Assembly (NCBI GenBank): GCA_016218965.1
Contig: JACRCP010000018.1
Coordinates: 1-37,023 of the forward strand
Direction: 5' to 3'
DNA length: 37,023 bases
Source of the DNA: Deltaproteobacteria bacterium
GTDB taxonomy: Bacteria > Myxococcota > SpSt-1050 > JACRCP01
The translations under genes and the position numbers were made by a program. This document shows, in pieces, positions 24,201 to 31,479 of the stretch (the first letter of the stretch is position 1; every line of letters begins with the position of its first letter). Below the pieces are notes generated by a model. It had not been told where the DNA came from. It did not search any database and saw nothing but the letters and a program-made list of their open reading frames with translations.

Positions 24201-27200
24201 AGTGACGGCCGCCGCCGTCAAGTTCACACAGGGCGCAAACGATGTGACGTCGGTTTTCGCCCCGGTGCTTCAGACCGCGCTCCCCGCGGCCATCACGGGG
24301 CAGTCGCTCCAGCAGTTCACGTTCCCGTTCGGCGCACCCATGGGCGCCCCCGTCGGGACGACGGTGATTGATGCCAGCGTGACGTTTGAAGACGTCGTTT
24401 CGGGCGCAACGGAGAGCCGCCCGGCCGCGCAGTCCCCGGCAACCGTCGAGGTCAGGCACAAGCTCACCGTCACGGTCAACTCCCCCGCCTCCTGGGTCTA
24501 CGCGGGCGGGGCCGAGGTGCAGCTTTCGTACACGGTCAAGGACGAGAACGGAAACGACCCGGCAAACACGGGCGTCACCTGGTCCGTCGAGGGCGGGCTC
24601 CCGGTGGAGGTCGGGACAATCTCGGGCACCGGGCTTTACGTCCCGCCTGCAAAGGCCCTCAAGGGAACGGCCACAATACGCGCGACCAGCGCCGAAGACG
24701 CGGCGTTTTCGGCCACGACGGACATCGACCTCAGGCACGTCCTGACGGTCGCCGTCACGCCGTCCGCCAAGGACGTCTACGTCAACGGCGCGACGACCCA
24801 GTTCTCGGCCGTCGTGAAAGACGAAACCGACGCGGTGCACGCAACGCCGGTGACGTGGAGCGTGCAGGGGGGAACGGCGGCCGAGGTCGGCTCGATCGAC
24901 CCCGCGACCGGCGTCTATTCGGCACCGAGCAAGTGGTGGGTCGGATCCGGCACCGTCAGGGCCACGAGCCAGGAAGACAACACCTTCTCCGGCACCTCGA
25001 CGCTGACCTTCAAGCACACCTACGCGGTGGATATCCTTCCGAAGGACGTGACCGTGTACGTCCGCGCGGCGCCAATCCAGTTCAACGCGACGGTGCTCGA
25101 CGACGGGGGCCAGGCGGCGCCCCAGGGGGTCACGTGGTCCGTGGAGGGAGGAACCGCGCTGCAGGTCGGGACCATAGACACCGTGAGCGGCATGTACACT
25201 CCGCCGTCAAACATGACGATTTCGGTTGCGACCATCCGCGCGACGAGCAAAGACGATTCGGCGTTCTCATCCACGACAAGCGTCAACCTGAAGCACATCC
25301 TCACGGTAAATGTAACCCCCTCCGCGCCCGGCATCCACACGGGAAAAACGCGGCAGTTCACGGCCGAGGTGAGGGACGAGGCGAATGCCCTGCACGGCAC
25401 CGGCGTCGCGTGGTCGCTTGTCGAAGCCGGGAACGTCGGGTCGATCGACCCGCTCACCGGGCTGTACACAGCGCCGGTCTTGAGCCCCGACCCCGGCGTC
25501 ACGGTGAAGGCAGTGAGCATCGAAGATCCGACGGCGTCGGGAACTTCCGCGGTGACGCTGTGGGACGGCCCGCCGGGGATCTTCTGGGAATCGGCCCCGA
25601 CACGCCTGAATCCCGGGCAGGGGGCCGCCTTCATGGCTTCGGTGACAAACGCGACCGACACCAGCGCCGCGTTCTACGTGAACGGCGTGGCGGGTGGGAA
25701 CGCGGATCTCGGGCTGATTGACGCGGGAGGCAACTACCAGGCTCCGTCCATCCTGCCACCGTCGCCGACAGTGACAGTCAAAGCGGTGAGCAACGAGGAC
25801 CAGGCGGTGTTCATTGAGCGGGTGGTCGTCGTCGCGGTAGGGACGTACATCAGCCGTTTCAGACTTGCAGTGGACGAGGTCGGGAGGACGCTCACCCCCA
25901 CTCAATTGGACGGGTCGCCCGATATCAGCATTGTGATGCCGACTTTCGGAAACCTGACGTCCTGTGGCGCACAGTGCAGCGACATAGACGTTTTCATCAC
26001 GCCCCAGAACAACAGCTCGACCACCACGTATGAAGCAACGGCGGTCTCGTACGCGGTGATGCCGGCCCAGATGACCCCGACCAAGCTGAACGGCGGGACA
26101 TCCGCAGGCCCAATCGGGTGCGCTCAAACGGCGACCGTCTTCGGCGGCTACCTCGCTCCGATGGGCCAGCTCTACAACATGCCCATGAACTGGCGAAACG
26201 AGTCCGCCGCGCAGACCTACGACATCGATGTGGAGATCGCGTGGCAGGTTCCGTACCTCGACCTGACGGGACCTTTCGGCGGGGTGCTGAACGATCCGGT
26301 GGTCCTCACCGGCGGATACCTCGGCGACAGCCCGCTTGCGGCGGTCGGCAACAAGGTGACCGTCAACAGCTTCCAGGTCCCCGAAGGAAGCGTGACGAAG
26401 TGGTCGCAATCCGAGATCGATTTCGCCGTCCCCGTGGGCGCGTCGACCGGTCCGCTCGTGACGTACGTGGCGGCCTTCCCGGCGCTCAACAGCCAGCCTT
26501 TCTCGTTCGGGCGGCAGGCGATCATCGACACGAACCTGAGTTTCTACAACGGCGGCGATTTCTGGGTCCCACCCACCGAGTCTTCAATCTTCTATTCGGG
26601 GGCCAACGCAGGCGAGCAAATCGGGCTGTACTATGACGCCATCCCGCCCGCGGCGCCGCTGGGCGTCCAGATAACGGGTTCACCGATCGGTGCGATCCAC
26701 GTGTCCGGAAGCAACCTTTTCTACGGGTCGTTCTTCGATATCTACCTCAAGAGCACTGGTGATCAGAACCCCGGGCAGCTCCTGGACTCGGGCACGGGCA
26801 ACCAGCCGGAAAACGGTATGGTTGCCGCGGGCAACCTCCTTTTCTACGCGGCCAATCCCGACGGATCGTATCTCACCTACGGGGACTACACGACAGCGTT
26901 CAGCCCTACGGCCGGCTACCTCCTTCTGGGCGGCTTCCTCTACGGCATGGACGCGACGCCCGACGGCAAGATCGTCTTCGGCGATGCCGCGGGCCCTTCG
27001 ATGTTGAAATGGGCCGACAGCGCCGACCCGGTGACGGCCACCGACATAGTCGCAATTCCCGACCCCGCCATGGGCTATCGCGCGTTCTGGCTCAACGCCG
27101 CGGGAGACTCGCTTCTGTTCCAATACGACAACGGCGTCGACGGCCCGGGCATCTACGTCCAGACCATAGTCAGCGGAACTCCGGCAAAGGTCCTGCCGCT

Positions 27201-27441
27201 CGCCGCCACCGGGACGCCGTTTGCCGCCGCCGTGACCGGGACCAAGCTGAACTACATTATCGACGACACCGCCGCCGGATACGTGATGCTGAAATGGAAG
27301 GAAATCGGCGGCGCGGGCGGCGGAACACTCGCCTACGTCGCACAGGCGGGCAACGTCCCGAAGTTCATTCACGTTGCCGGCGGGAACGTCTATTACGGCT
27401 GCATGGGTAGCATGATCTGCCGATCGGCGCTCGCGCCATGA
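21289..27441 (+). CDS. Giant surface lipoprotein with TIG, CARDB-like and Ig-like repeats and a propeller-like C-terminus
   Basis: 2050 aa. ATG 21289 with GGGAGG upstream and lipobox ILVGC (Cys about 18). About residues 220-560: IPT/TIG repeats opening with PxISxFSPxSGxPG, in at least four copies. About 565-1060: three or more CARDB-like blocks (VTFENTGEAGASI, LSATVHNAGEADAA, VTVENTGDSSAKV). About 1060-1425: four Ig-like blocks sharing VTWSVEGG...VGTID...GxYTPPS and IRATSxEDxxFS. About 1520-2050: another TIG-like unit, then repeats such as GNLLFYAANPDG that look propeller-like. It likely extends far from the outer membrane as an adhesin or ligand binder. It sits between the FecR gene and the TPR-barrel gene. 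Confidence 0.9.
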   Translation: MNKLLIVTLGAVAILVGCSSGDQSVVVVDLSQVSAAIASGGVFGPGEGGSIEVTVKAPGKGFVAGKTYPLGTQFAELDTPAGTGMAVGATVSESDAFGETVYYSGSTVADLLPGARNAVELALVPAVAVEPRAASVKLGQSAVFSAAAAALPDEGLVWQVNGVLGGDASVGVVTQTNPATYYAPNTAPAAPVVVSASFAVDTTTFVGGAFVTLTDNDLLPAISDFSPASGPPGTLVSITGANFGTDGNVLFGGVTADSIPSWTDRAISAVVPVGASTGPITVRTSEGTAESAANFTVTYPTPVISGFSPASGAPGTAVTVTGKWFGALQGTSGISFGGVKAETVYVWSETELRAAVPEGAVSGKISVKTEWGTAESQTSFAVLLPAPVISGFSPAAGLPGDEVTVTGRDFGGGDASSAGFGGAGGPVAASATAWADTEIKLVVPDAAVSGPLWVTTPGGTAESADAFTVKAPAPVISGLTPALTSDNTPGFSLTVTGRWFVAGSVVEFGGNRAETTFKSDKDLAATITDDMVGIPGDVAVTVTNPDGEASAVHTFRVYAGSALSFSSVTTGAPAVSSGQAAVPVVAKVKNDGEAPAKINSLSLALSGQSGQDVAGDFTVSPQFRTPEFLAGGSEKSFAFTLGYSSAPAYSGAVTLTPVISATDGYSGVALSPAAAQATFAAQKAAAVAVRQIAVEGSGKATLGQTKKVTVTFENTGEAGASITAAALVFADAGGKNLGADFSATTGTLFPADLSGGASLPVEFAVQTNVAGQPGAVTIDVAAAAIDANTRAVIQVAPPATKGSLTTQTPPALSFSGFSLSKSVVNMGQTGLSLSATVHNAGEADAAIVSVEPEFKDAGSVDVTADYVITPTDLYPVTVPGGADAVLGFQVSVKPGAAKGVVTAGVKKAAATDANTGSSATVSGTPAAQWTVQSPASLNILNVTSSQGIVHVLDSGLSLAVTVENTGDSSAKVTAAAVKFTQGANDVTSVFAPVLQTALPAAITGQSLQQFTFPFGAPMGAPVGTTVIDASVTFEDVVSGATESRPAAQSPATVEVRHKLTVTVNSPASWVYAGGAEVQLSYTVKDENGNDPANTGVTWSVEGGLPVEVGTISGTGLYVPPAKALKGTATIRATSAEDAAFSATTDIDLRHVLTVAVTPSAKDVYVNGATTQFSAVVKDETDAVHATPVTWSVQGGTAAEVGSIDPATGVYSAPSKWWVGSGTVRATSQEDNTFSGTSTLTFKHTYAVDILPKDVTVYVRAAPIQFNATVLDDGGQAAPQGVTWSVEGGTALQVGTIDTVSGMYTPPSNMTISVATIRATSKDDSAFSSTTSVNLKHILTVNVTPSAPGIHTGKTRQFTAEVRDEANALHGTGVAWSLVEAGNVGSIDPLTGLYTAPVLSPDPGVTVKAVSIEDPTASGTSAVTLWDGPPGIFWESAPTRLNPGQGAAFMASVTNATDTSAAFYVNGVAGGNADLGLIDAGGNYQAPSILPPSPTVTVKAVSNEDQAVFIERVVVVAVGTYISRFRLAVDEVGRTLTPTQLDGSPDISIVMPTFGNLTSCGAQCSDIDVFITPQNNSSTTTYEATAVSYAVMPAQMTPTKLNGGTSAGPIGCAQTATVFGGYLAPMGQLYNMPMNWRNESAAQTYDIDVEIAWQVPYLDLTGPFGGVLNDPVVLTGGYLGDSPLAAVGNKVTVNSFQVPEGSVTKWSQSEIDFAVPVGASTGPLVTYVAAFPALNSQPFSFGRQAIIDTNLSFYNGGDFWVPPTESSIFYSGANAGEQIGLYYDAIPPAAPLGVQITGSPIGAIHVSGSNLFYGSFFDIYLKSTGDQNPGQLLDSGTGNQPENGMVAAGNLLFYAANPDGSYLTYGDYTTAFSPTAGYLLLGGFLYGMDATPDGKIVFGDAAGPSMLKWADSADPVTATDIVAIPDPAMGYRAFWLNAAGDSLLFQYDNGVDGPGIYVQTIVSGTPAKVLPLAATGTPFAAAVTGTKLNYIIDDTAAGYVMLKWKEIGGAGGGTLAYVAQAGNVPKFIHVAGGNVYYGCMGSMICRSALAP

Positions 27442-27489
27442 CGAAACGGCCGCCGCGGCAAACACAAAAAGGTCGAGGAGACACGACCC

Positions 27490-29043
27490 ATGAATCAGAG
27501 GATTGCGACGTTCGCGCTGGCACTTCTCATCGTCCCGTCGGCCGCCCTGCCCTCGTTTGCGGCGGGGACGTCGTTTGAGACCGCCGAGGCGGCGGTGGCC
27601 GAAGGCAACATCGCGTTCGCAAAAGGCGACCTCGATGGGGCCTCCGCGGCATTCGGGGCGGCGCTGGCCGCCGATCCGGACAACGTCGAGGCGATGTTCT
27701 ACCTGGGCCTGCTGAGCTTCCGGAAAGGCCAGTACTCGCTGGCGGCCGAGCGCCTGGCGCCGGTCTGCCGGGCCGAGCCGTCCAACGCGGCGGCCCGCAT
27801 CCATCTGGGCATCTCCTTTTTCAAGCTCGACCGGTTCGACCAGGCGCTCGATCACCTTCGCGCGGCGGACGCCCTCGCCCCCAATGCGCAGGCGCGCTTC
27901 TACACGGGCCTGGTTCTCCACAAGAAAGGCGACCGGAAGGCGGCGGTGTCGAGGCTCGACGAGGCGGTATCGCTCGACCCCTCGCTCAAATCGAGCGGAG
28001 AATACGTCAAGGGCGTGATGCTCATGGAATCGGGGAAAACGGTGGAAGGGCTGGACGTGCTCGCGCAGATTGCGCAGCGCGAGGCCGCGTCGCCGACGGG
28101 CGTGGCCGCGGCCGAGGTCCTCAAGGGCCCCCGGCCGGCGGAACCGCGGCGCCTCACGGCGGGCGCCGATCTCGGGGTGGTGTATGATTCCAACGTCATA
28201 CTGCAATCCAATTCCGGCGGCGTGCCGCTTCCCGCGGGGATATCGAACAAGGCTGACGTCCGCACGCAGATCAACGCGCAACTGGGCTACGGCTGGTACC
28301 GGTCAAAGGAATGGCAGGGGGACGCGTCGTACCGGCTCTACGAGGGCGTCAACTCGCGCCTCCCGCACTACAACTTCCACCTTCACGAGGCGCGCCTCGG
28401 AGGCAGTTGGACCCGGGGCACGGTCGAGGCCGGCCTCCCCTATTCATTCGCCTATTCCTTCGTCTCCGACGGCTATTCCGGCTACTCGTTCGCGCACGCG
28501 CTCGCCCCCACCGCGACGGTCCGTCACGGGACCAAGGCCGCGACGCGGTTCACGTACGAGGTGCGGCACGAAACCTTCCTGGAGACCCCCGTTTCGCCGG
28601 AATGGGACCGCACGGGGACCAACCACAAGGCGTCGGTCGCCGAGTTCTACGCGCCCGTCCGGAGGCTCCGGCTGGGACTCGGGTACGCCTTCGAGTTCAA
28701 CGACCCGAATGGGCGGGCCTGGCGATACATGGCCCACCACATGACCGCCCTCGCCTCGGCCGACCTCTGGAAGGGGGGGCGGGCCGAGGCGACCGTCGGA
28801 TACGCATTCAGGGACTTCGACTCGGTTTCGTCCGACCCGACCTCGACGATGCCCGGCGGCGCCGGGGAACCACGGGCGGACCACGCGCCCGCGCTTTCCA
28901 TCACCGTCACCCACGCCCTTTATCGCGACTGGCTCGAGGCAAGCCTCACGTACGCCGGCACGTTCAACCGCTCCAACGCGCCGCAGGACTGGTACGACTG
29001 GGACCGGCAGCTCGCCGGACTCTCGCTCCGGGCGTTCTACTGA
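27490..29043 (+). CDS. TPR domain plus outer-membrane barrel protein (Slam-like architecture)
   Basis: 517 aa with a signal peptide (MNQRIATFALALLIVPSAALPSFA). About residues 28-205 are TPR repeats (GNIAFAKGDLDGASAAFGAALAADPDN and similar). About 215-517 form a beta-barrel of alternating strands ending in an aromatic (LRAFY), the usual outer-membrane assembly signal. TPR followed by a barrel matches the layout of Slam surface-lipoprotein modulators and of some polysaccharide exporters; sequence similarity to either was not verified. It follows the giant lipoprotein after 48 bases (GTCGAGGAG before the ATG). Confidence 0.85.
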   Translation: MNQRIATFALALLIVPSAALPSFAAGTSFETAEAAVAEGNIAFAKGDLDGASAAFGAALAADPDNVEAMFYLGLLSFRKGQYSLAAERLAPVCRAEPSNAAARIHLGISFFKLDRFDQALDHLRAADALAPNAQARFYTGLVLHKKGDRKAAVSRLDEAVSLDPSLKSSGEYVKGVMLMESGKTVEGLDVLAQIAQREAASPTGVAAAEVLKGPRPAEPRRLTAGADLGVVYDSNVILQSNSGGVPLPAGISNKADVRTQINAQLGYGWYRSKEWQGDASYRLYEGVNSRLPHYNFHLHEARLGGSWTRGTVEAGLPYSFAYSFVSDGYSGYSFAHALAPTATVRHGTKAATRFTYEVRHETFLETPVSPEWDRTGTNHKASVAEFYAPVRRLRLGLGYAFEFNDPNGRAWRYMAHHMTALASADLWKGGRAEATVGYAFRDFDSVSSDPTSTMPGGAGEPRADHAPALSITVTHALYRDWLEASLTYAGTFNRSNAPQDWYDWDRQLAGLSLRAFY

Positions 29044-29061
29044 CCGTGGCAGCTGTGCCGA

Positions 29062-29577
29062 TCAGTACTTGATCAGCGAGTAGATTCTCGCCGGCGCGAG
29101 GCGATCCCTGCCGTTTAGGAACGAAAGCTCGATCACGAATCCGAACTCCACGAGCTTCCCGCCGAGCCGGAGCACGAGTTGCCTCACGGCGTGGGCCGTC
29201 CCCGCCGTGGCCAGCAGGTCGTCCACGATGATGACGCGCTCGTTCTTTTCGATGGCGTCCTGGTGCATCTCGAGCGAGGCCGTGCCGTACTCGAGCGAGT
29301 AGCTCTCGCGCACGGTCTTGGCCGGCAGCTTCCCGGGCTTGCGCGCGATCACGAGCCCCGCTCCGAGCCTTTCGGCGAGCGGGGCGCCGAATATGTACCC
29401 GCGCGACTCGACGGCCACGACCTTGTCGATCTTCCGATCACGATAGTGACCGTGCAGTTCACGGATCACCCTTTTGAACGCCGGCCCGTCGGCGATGAGC
29501 GGCGTGATGTCCTTGAACACAATACCCTTCTTGGGAAAGTCCGGGACGTCCCTGATGAACTCCTCGAGCTTCTTCAT
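29062..29577 (-). CDS. apt: Adenine phosphoribosyltransferase
   Basis: 171 aa, the normal size. It salvages adenine to AMP with PRPP in the cytoplasm. Starts MKKLEEFIRDVPDFPKKGI and shows FKDITPLIADG, VVAVESRGYIFGAPLA and the PRPP-binding VIIVDDLLATAGTA. ATG 29577 has GGGAG upstream. It is the last of three minus-strand genes (surE, M23 lipoprotein, apt); a repeat-filled gap of 119 bases separates it from the M23 gene. It converges with the TPR-barrel gene 18 bases away. Confidence 0.97.
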   Translation of the reverse strand: MKKLEEFIRDVPDFPKKGIVFKDITPLIADGPAFKRVIRELHGHYRDRKIDKVVAVESRGYIFGAPLAERLGAGLVIARKPGKLPAKTVRESYSLEYGTASLEMHQDAIEKNERVIIVDDLLATAGTAHAVRQLVLRLGGKLVEFGFVIELSFLNGRDRLAPARIYSLIKY

Positions 29578-29599
29578 GTCTGCTCCCTCGCATTGAAAA

Positions 29600-29679
29600 C
29601 ACAGAGAACTCTTCTCTGTGGCCTCTGTGGCCGAAAAAGTGCGGGTGTCTTCTCTGCGCCCTCTGCGCTCTCTGCGGTT
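29600..29679. repeat. CTCTGTGGC and CTCTGCGCC degenerate tandem arrays
   Basis: CTCTGTGGC CTCTGTGGC around 29614-29631, preceded by CACAGAGAACTCTTCTCTGTG (an inverted pair), and TCTCTGCGCC CTCTGCGCTC TCTGCGG around 29651-29679. It fills most of the gap between the M23 and apt genes and therefore lies within a probable transcript. Confidence 0.75.
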
Positions 29680-29696
29680 GAATGCCGGATCCACCC

Positions 29697-30500
29697 TCAC
29701 GGCAGGAAGAACAGCGGGTTCCTCGACTTGGCGCCCTCGCGGACCTCGAAATGCAGGTGGGGGGCCTCGGCGTTTCCCGTGGCGCCCACGGTCGCGATCC
29801 GCTGGCCCTGCCTGACGCCCGCCCCCTCACGCGCCAGGTTCTCGTTGTTGTGGGCATACACGGTGATGAACCCGCCTTCGTGTCTCAGAATGATCAGGTT
29901 TCCATATCCCTTGAGCTTATTGTCACTGTATATCACCGTCCCGCCCCCCGCCGCAAGCACCGGCGCGCCTTTCGGCGCCGCTATGTCGATCCCCTGATGG
30001 CGCGTCCCCCCCCGCACGCCGTACCTGCTCACGACGACTCCCTTGACCGGCCAGGCGAACATGCCCTTGAACTTCGATGGCGCCTCGTCCGGCGCCGCGG
30101 CGACACGCGGCGGAGGGTGCCTGCGCCCGGACGGCACCGGAGGCGCCGCGCCGGCATCCCTTGGCGGCCGCTCGGCTTCCATCTTCTGTGCCCCGGGAAT
30201 GAACAGGCGATCGCCGGGTTTCAACCGGTACGGTTCGTCAAGGTCGTTCTCCTCGGCCACGTCCTGAAGGTCGACCCCGTAGAGCCGGCAGATGCTGTTG
30301 AGCGTCTCGCCCTTCGAAACCGTGTGAAACGTCCCCTCCCCTTCCTCGAGGTCCTCCTCCGTGATGAGATTCCACTGCGGCACCGGACAGCCCGGAAGGA
30401 GGAGCGCGCACAGAACGAGGGACGAGAGACTAGGGACGAGAGACGAGGGACGAAGGACGAGGGACGCCGCAGCGTTGACTCTGTTGTTGCCACGTTTCAC
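29697..30500 (-). CDS. LysM-M23 peptidase lipoprotein (NlpD-like)
   Basis: 267 aa. GTG start at 30500 overlaps the surE stop (GTGA). Lipobox LLLPGC (Cys38). LysM at about 57-103 (HTVSKGETLNSICRLYGV...LKPGDRLFIPG), then a Pro linker, then an M23/LytM domain at about 145-267. Zinc-site residues look intact: H168 and D172 in HQGID, H217 in YAHN, and HLH 248-250. The E. coli NlpD domain is degenerate, so this one could be an active endopeptidase. The hydrophobic signal segment is encoded by the 7-bp tandem repeat at 30414-30462. Neighbour surE matches the common surE-nlpD linkage. Confidence 0.9.
   Translation of the reverse strand: MKRGNNRVNAAASLVLRPSSLVPSLSSLVLCALLLPGCPVPQWNLITEEDLEEGEGTFHTVSKGETLNSICRLYGVDLQDVAEENDLDEPYRLKPGDRLFIPGAQKMEAERPPRDAGAAPPVPSGRRHPPPRVAAAPDEAPSKFKGMFAWPVKGVVVSRYGVRGGTRHQGIDIAAPKGAPVLAAGGGTVIYSDNKLKGYGNLIILRHEGGFITVYAHNNENLAREGAGVRQGQRIATVGATGNAEAPHLHFEVREGAKSRNPLFFLP
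30414..30462 (-). repeat. 7-bp tandem repeat encoding part of a signal peptide
   Basis: Seven units on the plus strand: AACGAGG, GACGAGA, GACTAGG, GACGAGA, GACGAGG, GACGAAG, GACGAGG. Three units make 21 bp, giving the 7-residue protein period SLVLRPS / SLVPSLS / SLV in the hydrophobic core of the M23 lipoprotein. Confidence 0.9.
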
Positions 30501-31276
30501 TCGGAGGCCCCGTCCGAAAGCCGGCCGCCCAGGAGCCGCGTGCGGACGAACTCCTCGTGCTCGTGGGCGGTCATATCGAGTCTGAGCGGCGTGACCGATA
30601 TGAACCCGTGCCTGACGGCGTGCGAATCACACAGTCTCGAACGGTCGTGCTCCCTCGGATCGCCGCCTATCCAGTAGTACCGCCTGCCGCGCGGATCGAT
30701 CCGCTGGCTCACGACCTTGGTATAGCGCCGCTTTCCAAGCTTCGTGACGCGCGCCGGAACGCGGGCGCCGGCGGCGGCGAGAGGGACGTTCACGTTAAGA
30801 CACGTGTCGGCGGGCAGGCACACACGGCCCAACCTGCCGGCGAGCATTGCCGCAAAGGCGGCCGCGGGGCCGAACCGGGGGGGATCGCCGTTGCCGGCGA
30901 CCAGCGACACCGCGACCGACGGGATGCCCATGATCGCCCCTTCCACCGCCCCGGCGACCGTGCCCGAGTACAACACATCGGTCCCGAGGTTCGGCCCGAA
31001 GTTGATCCCCGAGACGACCAGTTCGGGCGGGCTCTTCTTCATGATCCCCCGAACCGCGAGGTTGACACAGTCGGCCGGAGTGCCGTCCACGCTCCACCAG
31101 CCGGAGCGGACCTGCTTGAGCCGCAGCGGCCGGTGAAGCGAGAGCGCGTGCGAGCATGCGCTCTGCTCGACCTCCGGCGCCACGACGGTGACCTCGTGCG
31201 AGCGCGAGAGCCGCCGGACGAGGACGGCGATGCCCTCGGCACCGATTCCGTCGTCGTTTGTAACCAGAATTCTCAT
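30497..31276 (-). CDS. surE: 5'-nucleotidase SurE
   Basis: 259 aa, the typical length. It is a metal-dependent nucleotidase/phosphatase in the cytoplasm. Metal ligands are in place: D8, D9 in VTNDDG, S39 in VEQSACS, and N92 in SGINFGPNLGTDVLYSGTV. ATG 31276. It is the first of the surE / M23 / apt minus-strand group. In many proteobacteria surE is followed by pcm and nlpD; here pcm is absent and the M23 lipoprotein gene follows directly with an overlapping start. Confidence 0.96.
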   Translation of the reverse strand: MRILVTNDDGIGAEGIAVLVRRLSRSHEVTVVAPEVEQSACSHALSLHRPLRLKQVRSGWWSVDGTPADCVNLAVRGIMKKSPPELVVSGINFGPNLGTDVLYSGTVAGAVEGAIMGIPSVAVSLVAGNGDPPRFGPAAAFAAMLAGRLGRVCLPADTCLNVNVPLAAAGARVPARVTKLGKRRYTKVVSQRIDPRGRRYYWIGGDPREHDRSRLCDSHAVRHGFISVTPLRLDMTAHEHEEFVRTRLLGGRLSDGASE

Positions 31277-31410
31277 GCGCGAGCCGCCGGCCCCACCCGC
31301 AGGTCAATCCTCGATGTCATCGACATTTCAGCGCGGCAGGCTAGCATCACTCAAGCCGCCTGTCACGCAGTTTGGTGGCCCTGTCGCCACCACTTTTCCC
31401 ATGCCCAGGT

Positions 31411-31439
31411 TTGAAATCCGCGGCGGGATTTGGTAGGTT
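31411..31439 (+). promoter_or_regulatory. Possible promoter for the M48 peptidase gene
   Basis: TTGAAA (31411-31416), a 17-base spacer, and TAGGTT (31434-31439). The -35 is good and the -10 modest. It lies 40 bases before the ATG in the divergent gap with surE. Confidence 0.45.
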
Positions 31440-31479
31440 GCCAACAAGGGGATTTCCCCGGAACAAGGTAAGGGCGGAA

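Noticed and set aside
26680..28281. Minus-strand open frame of 533 codons opposite the TIG lipoprotein and TPR-barrel genes
   Set aside because: It covers the ends of two strong sense genes and has no recognisable domain.
30414..30462. CRISPR-like array
   Set aside because: Units are only 7 bp and directly abutting, with no spacers and no cas genes nearby.
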